DNA of 64,000 nt. It comes from JALZKA01 sp033856515. GTDB lineage: Bacteria; Actinomycetota; Thermoleophilia; Solirubrobacterales; 70-9. The DNA lies in the NCBI GenBank assembly GCA_033856515.1, contig JAWVEY010000040.1, forward strand, positions 11,598-75,597. The letters are read 5' to 3'. The position numbers and the translations under genes are program-made. Under the pieces are notes generated by a model, which saw only the letters and a list, made by a program, of their open reading frames with translations, did no database searches and was not told where the DNA came from. This document shows positions 40,660 through 48,733 of the stretch, one piece after another. Each line of letters opens with the position of its first letter. Position 1 is the stretch's first letter.

Positions 40660-41185
40660 CGGCTGCTCCCTCCTCGCTCTCGTGGCCTCGCCAGATTCGG
40701 GCAAGGCCCGTGGCCGCCAGGAGGATTGCCGGCAGGATCACAAGCGCGATGCGCCCCGTCGGAGTCTGGATCGCCACTGAAACGAACCCCAGCTTGGGTA
40801 CGCGATAGAGGACCTTGCCGATCTCGCCATCCTTCGCAACGCTCCAGTGCTCGACACTCGTATTCGAATCGCCCTTGGTCGTAAAGCGCACGCTGTCGCC
40901 GCTGCGATCGATCGTGATCGCACGGTGGCTCGTCAGGGCGCCGCCGGCTTCGGGATTGTCGAACGTGACGATCTGGCCCACCTCCGCGTCAAGCGGCGAG
41001 ATCGGCTCGGTTACGACGACGTCGCCGGTGTCGATCGCCGGCGCCATGCTGCCCGAGCGGACCACGTAGGACCGGTCGCCCAGTGCGAGCGGGATCGCGC
41101 CGGCGAGCATTGTCGTCAGGACGAATCCGCCGCACGCCCACAGGGTCACGACACCGAGGAAGCGGAAAGTCTTCTGCGCCGACAT
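40643..41185 (-). CDS. sipW: SipW-type (ER-type) signal peptidase I
   Basis: 180-aa membrane peptidase with TM helices at about 8-32 and 145-165. The catalytic Ser is in VRSGSMAPAIDTGDVV (Ser46). The general base is His87 in GALTSHRAI where bacterial LepB has Lys, which defines the SipW/archaeal/ER type. DVVVTEPISPLDAEVGQIVTF follows as in SipW. It most likely matures the TasA-like subunits encoded on both sides and in the 32.6-36.3 kb operon. The ATG at 41185 shares a base with the preceding stop. Confidence 0.93.
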   Translation of the reverse strand: MSAQKTFRFLGVVTLWACGGFVLTTMLAGAIPLALGDRSYVVRSGSMAPAIDTGDVVVTEPISPLDAEVGQIVTFDNPEAGGALTSHRAITIDRSGDSVRFTTKGDSNTSVEHWSVAKDGEIGKVLYRVPKLGFVSVAIQTPTGRIALVILPAILLAATGLARIWRGHESEEGAADDLPV

Positions 41186-41703
41186 CAGCGGTGCGCCTTC
41201 GTGATCTCGGGAACGAGCGAGAGGTCGGCGCGTCGCGATTCGTAGCCGGTTTCGATCTCGGCGGGAATCCAGACTGAGACGTCGATCTCGGCGCTCTCGC
41301 CGGGGTGGAGCGCCAAGCCGGGCTCGCTGCCGGCCCGCAAGCCCTGAAGAGTGGTATCGGCCAACACTGCCCCGGCCGAGCTGAGGCGGATGCGAAGGAG
41401 GCCATCCATGGCGCTATCTGCACCGTCCGCCTTGAAGCCGATGGCGAGCTTCTCGCCCGTTTGATTGCGAAGGTCGAAGTTCGTGAGGGCGCGAGAAGCC
41501 CCAGGCTCCAGCGACACGGAGTTGAGCACCGGATGAGGCGCCGCGGGCTCAGGCTCGAGCTCGCCGCTGAAGGGAACCGAGACGCTGACCCTTGCCGGCA
41601 GGCTCTGCACTTCCGACGATGGACGCGCTGACGCCACCATGGATCCCGCGAGGGCGATTCCGGCAAAGGCGCCAAGGGCGCGCGAGGTGTTCTTGAGGTT
41701 CAT
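41185..41703 (-). CDS. exported protein of SipW operon, unknown
   Basis: 172 aa with a signal peptide (about 1-27), then a single beta-rich domain (VSVSVPFSGELEPEPAAP, ASRALTNFDLRNQTGEKLAI, DGLLRIRLSSAGAVLADTTL, GESAEIDVSVWIPAEIETGY). It could be a minor subunit or chaperone-like partner. It lies directly upstream of, and coupled to, the signal peptidase. A strong hairpin sits between it and the preceding fibre-subunit gene. Confidence 0.7.
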   Translation of the reverse strand: MNLKNTSRALGAFAGIALAGSMVASARPSSEVQSLPARVSVSVPFSGELEPEPAAPHPVLNSVSLEPGASRALTNFDLRNQTGEKLAIGFKADGADSAMDGLLRIRLSSAGAVLADTTLQGLRAGSEPGLALHPGESAEIDVSVWIPAEIETGYESRRADLSLVPEITKAHR

Positions 41704-41732
41704 GCGAAGAGTTGAGGCGTGGAGTCGAGACC

Positions 41733-41759
41733 GGAGGGGCCGGCGTCGCCGGCCCCTCC
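41733..41759 (-). other. perfect 12-bp-stem GC hairpin after the second fibre-subunit gene
   Basis: GGAGGGGCCGGC (41733-41744) and GCCGGCCCCTCC (41748-41759) are exact inverted repeats with a 3-nt loop. No T-run follows on the transcribed strand. Its place between subunit gene and signal-peptidase module suggests an attenuator that leaves subunits abundant and the enzyme scarce. Confidence 0.88.
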
Positions 41760-41781
41760 TGCTCGATTACTCGGATCGGGG

Positions 41782-42372
41782 TTACTGGTCGTTGCGCGCT
41801 TCCCAGAAGAATCCGGAAACGCCTGTGGACTGGCCCTGGATGCTGTCCGGCGCCGACGCGTCGAGGGTCGCCGTGAAGCGAAACACGAGCGTGTTGCCCG
41901 GATTCCACACGGCCTGGCCGGCGGGGTTGACTGGCAATCCCGTCTCGTACGTGCCGTTGGTGTCGGGGTTTTGGCTGATCGGACCGTCCATGAGCGTGCC
42001 GACCGCATCAGGCGCGAAGCCGTTGCAACCGGGGAAAACAGGGGCCGCCTGCGTGCCCTGCTCGACCTTCATGTTCAGGTACGGCTCGAGCGGACCGGCT
42101 GTGCGCTTGCCGTAGAAATGAACGTCAGCCGGGACGCTGCCGGAGTAGGTGACCTTGATGCACCGAACCCATATGTCACCGGGCTTGGCGTTGTTGATGC
42201 TGAACATGGCCTGACCGGAATCGTTGTCGCTTAGCGCGACGGTGCCCGTGCTGATCTCGTTTCCTGCGTTCTGGGTGGTCGCGCTGAAGAGTCCGAAGAC
42301 CCCGAGTGCCACAACCAGCCCGAGCGCTCCGACCACGACGGTCGAGAGCAACATCTTGCTTCTGTTTTTCAC
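41782..42372 (-). CDS. TasA/camelysin-like fibre subunit candidate (paralogue 2)
   Basis: 196-aa exported protein with a signal helix (about 8-28) and FSATTQNAGNEISTGTVALSDNDSG, which matches the first paralogue's FTGTTQNTGNELTSGTVSFTDND. Later shared blocks are AMFSINNAKPGDIWVRCIKVTYSGS, FPGCNGFAPDA, then NTYxTG-like GTYETGLPVNPAG and FRFTATLDASAPDSIQGQSTG. Two conserved Cys may form a disulfide. GTG 42372 has AGGAAGG upstream. The TasA/camelysin assignment rests on the signal context, fold pattern and SipW neighbour, not on a strong motif. Confidence 0.8.
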   Translation of the reverse strand: MKNRSKMLLSTVVVGALGLVVALGVFGLFSATTQNAGNEISTGTVALSDNDSGQAMFSINNAKPGDIWVRCIKVTYSGSVPADVHFYGKRTAGPLEPYLNMKVEQGTQAAPVFPGCNGFAPDAVGTLMDGPISQNPDTNGTYETGLPVNPAGQAVWNPGNTLVFRFTATLDASAPDSIQGQSTGVSGFFWEARNDQ

Positions 42373-42443
42373 TTTTGCCTTCCTGTTGTCTGGTTGGTTC
42401 GGTGGCCTCGGAGCGGCGCTCGCGAGACACGCGCACTTGCGCG

Positions 42444-43034
42444 CTACTGACTCCGGGCTTCCCACGTGAACGTGTGAACGCCTGAAGATGTGCCCTGAGC
42501 TGTGTCAGGGGCGGTGCTTTGGAGCGTTGCCTGGACCCGGTACACGAGCGTGTTGCTCGCGCTCCAGGTGGTCCCGGCGCCGGGTGCCGTCGCCAAGCCG
42601 GTGGCGTAGGTGTTCCGGGTCTGCTCGAAGTTCTGAAGGGTCCCTGTGAAGAGCTGCCCCGCGCCAGTGGCCGCAAAGCCTGTGCAGTCCGGGAAGGTCG
42701 AGCTCGTAGTGGTCCCCTGCGTGATCGTCAAATCGAGGTATTGAGCGAGCGGCCCCGGGCTGGACGCCGAGTACATGCGGACCGTCGCCGGCAGACTGCC
42801 GGTGTAGGTGGCCTTGATGCACTTCGTGACGGTGTCTCCGGGCTTGAAGTTCCCGGCGTTGTAGAGGGCTGCGCCGTTGTCGTTGTCTGTAAACGACACG
42901 GTCCCGGACGTGAGCTCGTTGCCCGTGTTCTGCGTCGTTCCGGTGAAGAGCCCGTAGACACCCATTGCCGCGGCGCCGCCGAGAAGTCCCACGACGAGCA
43001 TGGCCCAGAGGCTCTTGTCGAAGTGTCTGCGCAC
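42444..43034 (-). CDS. TasA/camelysin-like fibre subunit candidate (paralogue 1)
   Basis: 196-aa protein co-linear over its whole length with paralogue 2 (NAGNFKPGDTVTKCIKATYTGS, FPDCTGFAATGAGQLF, NTLVYRVQATLQSTAPDTAQG). It has a signal helix at about 10-30. The GTG start at 43034 overlaps the stop of a 29-codon leader ORF (TAGTG), so translation is probably coupled. The pair are tandem duplicates that have diverged considerably, so they may be co-polymerising subunits. Confidence 0.8.
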   Translation of the reverse strand: MRRHFDKSLWAMLVVGLLGGAAAMGVYGLFTGTTQNTGNELTSGTVSFTDNDNGAALYNAGNFKPGDTVTKCIKATYTGSLPATVRMYSASSPGPLAQYLDLTITQGTTTSSTFPDCTGFAATGAGQLFTGTLQNFEQTRNTYATGLATAPGAGTTWSASNTLVYRVQATLQSTAPDTAQGTSSGVHTFTWEARSQ

Positions 43035-43123
43035 TATGCCCCCACGGGCAGGACGACGGGCGCGATCAGCCGGACGCGCGCGTGGGTAGTCGCAGCCCGT
43101 GGTTGGGCTTCGAAAAGACTCAT
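43034..43123 (-). CDS. 29-aa leader ORF coupled to the first fibre-subunit gene
   Basis: ATG at 43123 is preceded by GGCAGGAGACCCCC, one of the best ribosome sites in the region. The ORF (MSLFEAQPRAATTHARVRLI...) ends in TAG whose G is the first base of the downstream GTG start. The subunit gene itself has only a poor ribosome site, so the small ORF may load ribosomes for it. The peptide shows no recognisable motif. Confidence 0.6.
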   Translation of the reverse strand: MSLFEAQPRAATTHARVRLIAPVVLPVGA

Positions 43124-43209
43124 GGGGGTCTCCTGCCGTGGCCGTGAGGCCAGGTTGTCTCTAGGACGCCTCGGCGGCGTCAGGCCACATGGGGTGGCGC
43201 AAGCCCTTT

Positions 43210-43254
43210 ATCGGAAGAGCAAGCTCCCGGCAAGATCCCCCGGAAGGACGAAAA
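43210..43254 (-). promoter_or_regulatory. GGGGGAT-N20-CCGATAAAG promoter of the 43.1-38.8 kb SipW operon
   Basis: On the minus strand TTTTCGTCCTTCCGGGGGAT (43254-43235) is followed after exactly 20 nt by CCGATAAAG (43214-43206). This is the third instance of the shared architecture. The leader to 43123 contains GACGCC/GGCGTC and TGGCC/GGCCA stems. The 43124-43308 gap holds nothing else I can name. Confidence 0.65.
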
Positions 43255-43308
43255 GGCACGGTGCTGGTGTCAGAGCGCTTGTTTCGGGGTAGGAGCGCGC
43301 GCCGGCCG

Positions 43309-44679
43309 CTACTCGCAGGGGTCCTTGGGCCTCGAGCGCGGTGGGACGTTGCAGGGCTTGATCTTCGGATACGAACCGTCGAAGGGCTGCGGGTCGAGGC
43401 CGTCCTCGGGGCCTGGGTAGGGGTTGTAGCACCAGCTGTCGGGCGGCATGACGCCCGCTGCGCAGTCGGCGGGAATCGGCGTGTCCGCGAACTCCCCAGG
43501 GTCGAGGAGGAAGCCCGAGCGGAGATAGTTGCCCACCTCGTCCTTGCCTTCCCCATTGGCCGCCACAAGCGCGTAGAGCGCCGCGATGCCGCTCACGCGC
43601 GGCGTCAAGTAGTCGAGGCCCGGGACCAGGTTGCGCGCGGCGGGGGCGATCTCGTCGACGAGCGGATCGAGGTTCTCGAGCAGCTTCAGGAGATCCTTGA
43701 GGACCGGCTCGGCGGCAACGCGGAGAGGGGTCAGACCCTTGGTGATCGCGAGGAGCTCATCGATCGTTCGCCCGAGCGAGTACTGGCGCGTGTCGTCGAA
43801 GGCAATGCGGAGATCGGGGGCGAGCTCGCGGAGGTCTGCGATGAGGGGCGTCGCCTCGGCGATCAGGGGCTCGGCCTCGGCGAGGGACTGGCGTCCCGAC
43901 TCGAGCAGGCCGGGAAGCTCGGCGAGCGCCTGATCGAGCGATGCCGTGTTCTGCGCGACCGCGTCGAGCGTCCGCCGGCCCGACGCGACGATCGTGCGGA
44001 CGCTGTCTTCGCGGCTGCCGATCTCCTCCAGGACGGTCGAAGCGTCGGAGACGAGGGCGGCCAGTTCATCCTCCTGGCCCTCGAGCGCGAGCGTCAGCTC
44101 GTTCAGCTCCGAGATCGTCCTCGATGTGCCACCGACCGTGCCGTTCAACGCGGCGCCATTGCCCTCCGGGCCGAGCCCGCGCCCCACCGTGTCGATCAGC
44201 GAGCGCACGTGTTCCCGGCCTTCGTCGTCGAGGAAAGCGAGCGCCTCGTCGAAGTCGACGCTGGCCCTGGTCTGCGCCACCTCCTCGCCGGACTCGAGCT
44301 CAGGCGAGGCCTCCGAGCCGCGCGAGAGGAGGTTGAGGTACGGATCGCCGATCAGGCTCCGTTCGCCGATCTGGAGGACAGCGTCCTCGTGGATCTCGAA
44401 GTCGTCATCGAGGGAGAAGGAAACGACCGACAGCTGGTCCTCGGGGTCCCAGGTCACCTTGGTAACACGGCCGACAGAGATGCCCTTGTAGAGCACGGGC
44501 TGCTTGGTCGGAAGCTTCTTGGTCGATTCAAACTCGGCTGTGAGCTCGAACGAGTTGCTCAAGACCTCCGTCGGGTCGGGCCCCTCGAAGCGGTTGTTCA
44601 GGAAGAGGAATGTGATGAGCGCCAGGACCGCAAGCCCGATCGACACCGCCATTCCCGTCTTTGGAATTCGATGATCCAT
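43309..44679 (-). CDS. MCE-family protein (sixth of operon)
   Basis: Lipid-binding MCE protein, 456 aa, with an N-terminal anchor (about 10-28), an MCE beta-barrel domain (about 40-120: TKQPVLYKGISVGRVTKVTW, IGERSLIGDPYLNLL), then a long helical region (130-390) rich in heptads that would form the shuttle tube. A Cys- and Pro-rich C-terminus ends it. It is the last of six mce genes; its ATG is adjacent to the preceding stop. The family forms transenvelope channels for sterols or fatty acids in mycobacteria; the substrate here is unknown. Confidence 0.88.
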   Translation of the reverse strand: MDHRIPKTGMAVSIGLAVLALITFLFLNNRFEGPDPTEVLSNSFELTAEFESTKKLPTKQPVLYKGISVGRVTKVTWDPEDQLSVVSFSLDDDFEIHEDAVLQIGERSLIGDPYLNLLSRGSEASPELESGEEVAQTRASVDFDEALAFLDDEGREHVRSLIDTVGRGLGPEGNGAALNGTVGGTSRTISELNELTLALEGQEDELAALVSDASTVLEEIGSREDSVRTIVASGRRTLDAVAQNTASLDQALAELPGLLESGRQSLAEAEPLIAEATPLIADLRELAPDLRIAFDDTRQYSLGRTIDELLAITKGLTPLRVAAEPVLKDLLKLLENLDPLVDEIAPAARNLVPGLDYLTPRVSGIAALYALVAANGEGKDEVGNYLRSGFLLDPGEFADTPIPADCAAGVMPPDSWCYNPYPGPEDGLDPQPFDGSYPKIKPCNVPPRSRPKDPCE

Positions 44680-46122
44680 CTACTTCTGCCCCTCCAAGAA
44701 CTTGTCGAGGACGGGCTTTTCAGGCAGGCCCGGCATGCTGAAGCGAAGGACGCACGCCGCGGCGTTCTGGTGACACGTCTTCTCCAGGGCAGCCGCAAAG
44801 GTCGTGTCGAGCACCGACGGCTGGCCATTCTTCGAGCGCGCCGCGGCGGCTGGGAAACCGAACCACTCCGGCTTGAACTCGGCGTTCACGATGGCGAACT
44901 GCGCGAACGGGCCCGCGTTCCGGTTCTGGGAGGCGACGCCGGAGATGTTCTCGGCGAACTGGAGGAGCCCGAAGCGGTAGTCGAAGAGGAGCTCGACGAG
45001 GTCGACGAGCTCGCGCAAGGCCGGGACCTGATCTCCTCGGACCCTGTCGGCCAACCCCTTCATGCCATCGGAGAAGAGCCGCACGGGCTTGGCCCCGTCT
45101 TCGATCAGCTGGTCCGAGGTCTCGACCAGCTCGTCGAGCTTCGGTAGGAGCTCGCGGAACTTCTCCGACGCCGGAGCGACCTGGTCCGCAACCGGGAGAA
45201 TCTGATCGAGCGCCGGCACCAGGGACTCCGCAAGCGTGCGCGTAGAGCTCAGCGCTCTCGTCGTCTCATTGAGCGTCGGCGCCAGCTCCTGGGTCGCCTC
45301 GGCCAACTCGACCTCGCGACCGGCTGTCACGGCCAGCGTGTCCGAGCCGGCGTCGATCGCGTTGGCGAGTTGCGCGCCGCGCTGGCCCAGCGTCGTGAAG
45401 AGATCGTCCATGTTGTCGGTGAGCTTCACGAGCAGGCGTCGGCGGTCCGCGAGCGCCTCCGCGACCGGGGTGGCCGAGTCGGTGAGCTGCCCGAGTTCGG
45501 CGAGGATGCGCCGGAGCTCCGGCTCGCGGTCCTTCAGGGCGATCGCGGCCTCTGAGATCAGCACCTGGGTCTGGGCCTGGGTATCCGCGTTCAAGAGGCC
45601 CGTCAGATCGTCGATGCTGACCGACGACTTGGAGTTCGCCGCGCTGATGACCTCGCCCTCGGGGAGCGGACCGGCCTCGGGGCTGCCGGGATCCACGTTC
45701 ACGATCAGGGTCTGCAGGGCGCTGGTCGGGCGCACGAAGGCGGTCGCGTCGGCGAAGATCTTGCCCTGGATCTCGGAGTCGAAGCTCAGCGTGACCAGCG
45801 CCTGGCCGTTAGCGGCGACCACGGTCTCGGTGACTTTGCCGTTGTTCACGCCCGCGACGCCCGCGGCGGGCTCCTTCGTCGGGTTGAGGCCCTGCGCGTC
45901 GTCGAGCAGCACCTGAACCTCGTATGGCTCTTCTGAGAACGGAAGCTGCGTGTCCTTCTTCGTCAGCGTGTAGCCCAGGAAGACGAGCGCGGCGATGAGC
46001 TGGATCAGGAGCGTGGTGCGCGCGTACGGGATCCGGCCGACCTTGAGCTTCGGGTTGAAGAAGCGCCACGTCCCGCGCACGAACCGGCCGGGGAGGGTGA
46101 TGAGGTTTCGGAAGAACGTCAT
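44680..46122 (-). CDS. MCE-family protein (fifth of operon)
   Basis: 480 aa from the ATG at 46122, which overlaps the preceding stop as TAATG. It has a basic cytoplasmic N-terminus, an anchor (about 38-56), an MCE domain (about 65-150: YEVQVLLDDAQGLNPTKEPA, VAGVNNGKVTETVV), a helical segment (170-390) and a C-terminal domain with paired Cys (KTCHQNAAACVL). The longer frame upstream is overlap with the neighbour. Confidence 0.88.
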   Translation of the reverse strand: MTFFRNLITLPGRFVRGTWRFFNPKLKVGRIPYARTTLLIQLIAALVFLGYTLTKKDTQLPFSEEPYEVQVLLDDAQGLNPTKEPAAGVAGVNNGKVTETVVAANGQALVTLSFDSEIQGKIFADATAFVRPTSALQTLIVNVDPGSPEAGPLPEGEVISAANSKSSVSIDDLTGLLNADTQAQTQVLISEAAIALKDREPELRRILAELGQLTDSATPVAEALADRRRLLVKLTDNMDDLFTTLGQRGAQLANAIDAGSDTLAVTAGREVELAEATQELAPTLNETTRALSSTRTLAESLVPALDQILPVADQVAPASEKFRELLPKLDELVETSDQLIEDGAKPVRLFSDGMKGLADRVRGDQVPALRELVDLVELLFDYRFGLLQFAENISGVASQNRNAGPFAQFAIVNAEFKPEWFGFPAAAARSKNGQPSVLDTTFAAALEKTCHQNAAACVLRFSMPGLPEKPVLDKFLEGQK

Positions 46123-47465
46123 TAGTCGCACAACTCGCTCTTCTTGATCACCTTCGCGGCCTCCTCGGAGACCTTCCGCACCTCGGCGCACGAGACATCC
46201 TGGGTCGCCTCAGACTCAGCGGACGATTCCGAGGCTCCACGCGGCAGCGGGATGCCTCCTTCGAACGCGTCGGAGGTGAAGTAGGTCGAGATCCTCAGCG
46301 CGTGCCCCGGCGCCAGGGGATTCTGGGTCTGGGTCTGGTAGCCCGAGAAGATCCCGTCGAAGCCGACAAAAGCGGCAAGGAGCTGGCGATAGGCGGGCGC
46401 TCCGTGGACAGTGATCGAGGTGATCACCTCAAGCGCGTCGTCGAACTTCGCAAGCGTCGGCGGCAGGAGGTCGAACATCTCGACCAAGCCGCCCTTGGCC
46501 TTCCCAAGGCGTTCCGTGAGCTGGCGCGTGTCCTCGATGACCGGGGTCGCGCGAAGCAGGACGGGGATCGCGCTCTTGAGCACGGGGACAGCGTCACGCG
46601 CGGCAAGCGTCAGGTCTGGGAGCGCCGGCGTGATCGCGACCGCGAGGCGGTCAAGCCGGTCGACCAGATCGGTCGCGATCGGCGCCGTCGCCTCGAGCTC
46701 ACGGAGCGTCTCGGGGAGCGCGACCAGCGCGTCGTCCAGAGGCTGCGCCCCGTCGACCGTCAGCGCGCTGACTGTCGCGTTCGCGCGCTGGGCGATCGGG
46801 ATCAGGTCTTCCTCCCGCTCGGCCACCTCGTCGACGGTGCGCGAGAAGCCCTGAATCGTGCCCGCAAGCTCGGTCCGGGTCGTCCCCTGCGCGGCGCGCG
46901 CGGCCGGCGCAAGCGCCTTAGTCAGGTCGGGCGCTTTCTTGAGCGTTTTCTGGAACCCTTCGATCGCTTCGCCCTTGAGCGTCTTCGATCCCACCTCCGC
47001 CAGGTCCTGGAGGCTCTTCCTGATCTCCGGGCGAAGGACGCGAAGCGCCTCGTCGAGCGTGACGTAGTTCGTCGTCTGCTCGATCGGGATCGTCGAGCCC
47101 TCCTCGAGCACCGGGGCGCTTGGGCTGCCCGGTGAGACGTCGACGAAGTTCGAACCCTCGAACAGGGTGTGCGGCCGCATGTTGACGCGCACGTCCTCGT
47201 GGATCGCGTAGTCCGCAGAAAGGATGAGCTTGACGCGGACGTCGTCGCCCTCGCGCTCCACCTCGCCGATCGTCCCGACCTTGACGCCGGCGATCCGCAC
47301 GTCGCGATCGATCTGCCCCAGCCCTTGCTGCGTGTCGAACTCCGCCCAGTAGACGTACTCGTCCGCGAAGGGCTTCGGCTTCATGACTCCGAGGATCAAG
47401 ATGAGGGCGCCGACAACCACGAAGGCAATCCCCGCGAGGCGCTTGCCTGCAACCGAGTTCAGCAT
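46122..47465 (-). CDS. MCE-family protein (fourth of operon)
   Basis: 447 aa with an anchor (about 10-28), an MCE domain (about 35-115: VYWAEFDTQQGLGQIDRDVR, IAGVKVGTIGEVEREGDDV, LFEGSNFVDVSPG), and long helices to about 380. The C-terminus has Cys426 in QDVSCAEV and a terminal Cys. The ATG at 47465 overlaps the preceding gene by 7 nt. Confidence 0.88.
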   Translation of the reverse strand: MLNSVAGKRLAGIAFVVVGALILILGVMKPKPFADEYVYWAEFDTQQGLGQIDRDVRIAGVKVGTIGEVEREGDDVRVKLILSADYAIHEDVRVNMRPHTLFEGSNFVDVSPGSPSAPVLEEGSTIPIEQTTNYVTLDEALRVLRPEIRKSLQDLAEVGSKTLKGEAIEGFQKTLKKAPDLTKALAPAARAAQGTTRTELAGTIQGFSRTVDEVAEREEDLIPIAQRANATVSALTVDGAQPLDDALVALPETLRELEATAPIATDLVDRLDRLAVAITPALPDLTLAARDAVPVLKSAIPVLLRATPVIEDTRQLTERLGKAKGGLVEMFDLLPPTLAKFDDALEVITSITVHGAPAYRQLLAAFVGFDGIFSGYQTQTQNPLAPGHALRISTYFTSDAFEGGIPLPRGASESSAESEATQDVSCAEVRKVSEEAAKVIKKSELCD

Positions 47466-48733
47466 TCGTCCCCCTGGGCTTCGCCGGGGTCAGGGATCGG
47501 GTTCGTGCAGGTGTGCGGAGTGAGAACCGGGACGACTCGCCCAGCTGGGGTGCCGGGGGCGAGGCCCTTGTCGAACACGTGGCTGGTCGCGTTGCCGAGC
47601 CGCTTGCCGGCCTGCGCGATCTCCTTCTTGTACGGGTCCACCGTGGCCTTGAGGAGCTTGAGGTTCGCGTTCAGCGGGCCCAGCGCCGTCATGGTCGGGA
47701 AGAGCCCGTAGATCACAGGGCGCGCCGCGACGAGCGTCGGATCAACAACGGCGGTCAGAGCCGGGATCTCCTCGCGGAGGACGTCCCCCATGTTCAGGAG
47801 CTCCGCGAGCGCGGGCAGGCGATCGGAGACCGTCTCGAACGTCGGCTGAAGCTCCTTGGCGAGGTCTTCCGCGTCGTTCAGGAGCGGCTCGGCGAGCGGC
47901 GCCGTCTCGAGGAACTGGTCCTCGAAGGGCCGCAGAAGCTGAAGCGTGCGGCGCAGCTCGGCCTCGCGGCCGGCGATAGTGCCGACGGTCGCGTTGCCGG
48001 ACTCGATCAGAGCCTCCACGTCATCCGGGCTCTCGCCGCGCAGAGCGTCGGTGGTGTTTGCCGCACCCTCGATCGCGTCCGCAAGGGCGCCCTCGTCCTC
48101 GGTGATCGCCTCAAGCTGGGGCTCGAGCCGGCGAGCCATCCCGTCCAGGTCGGCCAGGGCAGCGTTCACCTCGTTGCCGCGGCCCGCCACGCCGAAGCCT
48201 GCGTTCACCGTCGTCTCGCGAAGCGATTCCCGTGCCTCGGCGTCGAACAGCTGGACGACCTCCAAGAGATCCGTGCCGGATGCGGCGGGCGAACCGATCG
48301 AATCGCCGTTCTCGAGGTTCGTCTCGGATGAGCCCGGCAGGAGCTCGAGATACGTCTCGTAGACGATCGAGTGGACCCGGACGTAGGCCTCGGTGTCCTC
48401 CGGCATCGGGCGGAACTCGGTCTTCGTGATGTTGGCGGTGACGGTGGTGCCGCCTTCTTCGCGGTCCGGCTCAACCTGCGAGATCAGCCCGGCGAGCTTT
48501 CCGCCCACGCGCACGGCCTGCCCCTCGCGAACGACGGGCGCGTCGGCTGGCAGGTTCACCTTGATCTCGTACTTCGGCTGGAACGGCGGGCCGGTCGTGG
48601 AGACGAATGCGACGTAGCCAAGGAAGGCCCCCACCCCCAGCACGATGAGCCCGAGCAGGGTCTTGTGGTTGTCGAGTCGAGAGGTGAACCTCCCGACGCG
48701 GGCGCTGAGTCTTGTTCTGTTGGGCGCGCTCAT
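47459..48733 (-). CDS. MCE-family protein (third of operon)
   Basis: 424 aa. The anchor is at about 25-45, the MCE domain at about 50-135 (YEIKVNLPADAPVVREGQAV, RVGGKLAGLISQVEPDRE, VYETYLELLPGS). A helical tube region runs 150-390, with a short Cys-containing C-terminus (LTPHTCTNPIPDPGEAQGDEC). The ATG at 48733 overlaps the preceding stop (ATGA). Confidence 0.88.
   Translation of the reverse strand: MSAPNRTRLSARVGRFTSRLDNHKTLLGLIVLGVGAFLGYVAFVSTTGPPFQPKYEIKVNLPADAPVVREGQAVRVGGKLAGLISQVEPDREEGGTTVTANITKTEFRPMPEDTEAYVRVHSIVYETYLELLPGSSETNLENGDSIGSPAASGTDLLEVVQLFDAEARESLRETTVNAGFGVAGRGNEVNAALADLDGMARRLEPQLEAITEDEGALADAIEGAANTTDALRGESPDDVEALIESGNATVGTIAGREAELRRTLQLLRPFEDQFLETAPLAEPLLNDAEDLAKELQPTFETVSDRLPALAELLNMGDVLREEIPALTAVVDPTLVAARPVIYGLFPTMTALGPLNANLKLLKATVDPYKKEIAQAGKRLGNATSHVFDKGLAPGTPAGRVVPVLTPHTCTNPIPDPGEAQGDEC

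Noticed and set aside
41733..41759. Intrinsic terminator ending the fibre-subunit mRNA
   Set aside because: A perfect stem but no T-run on the transcribed strand, and tightly coupled genes follow; called a possible attenuator instead.
43124..43234. c-di-GMP (GEMM) riboswitch in the leader of the SipW operon
   Set aside because: An EAL gene nearby made this attractive, but the GEMM core motifs (CAGGGCAAACC, GCAAAGCC) are not present in this leader or in 36261-36340.
43189..45147. Long plus-strand open frame (652 codons) across the MCE genes
   Set aside because: It is antisense to two clear MCE genes, has Arg/Glu/Leu-heavy shadow composition typical of high-GC DNA, and no family motif.
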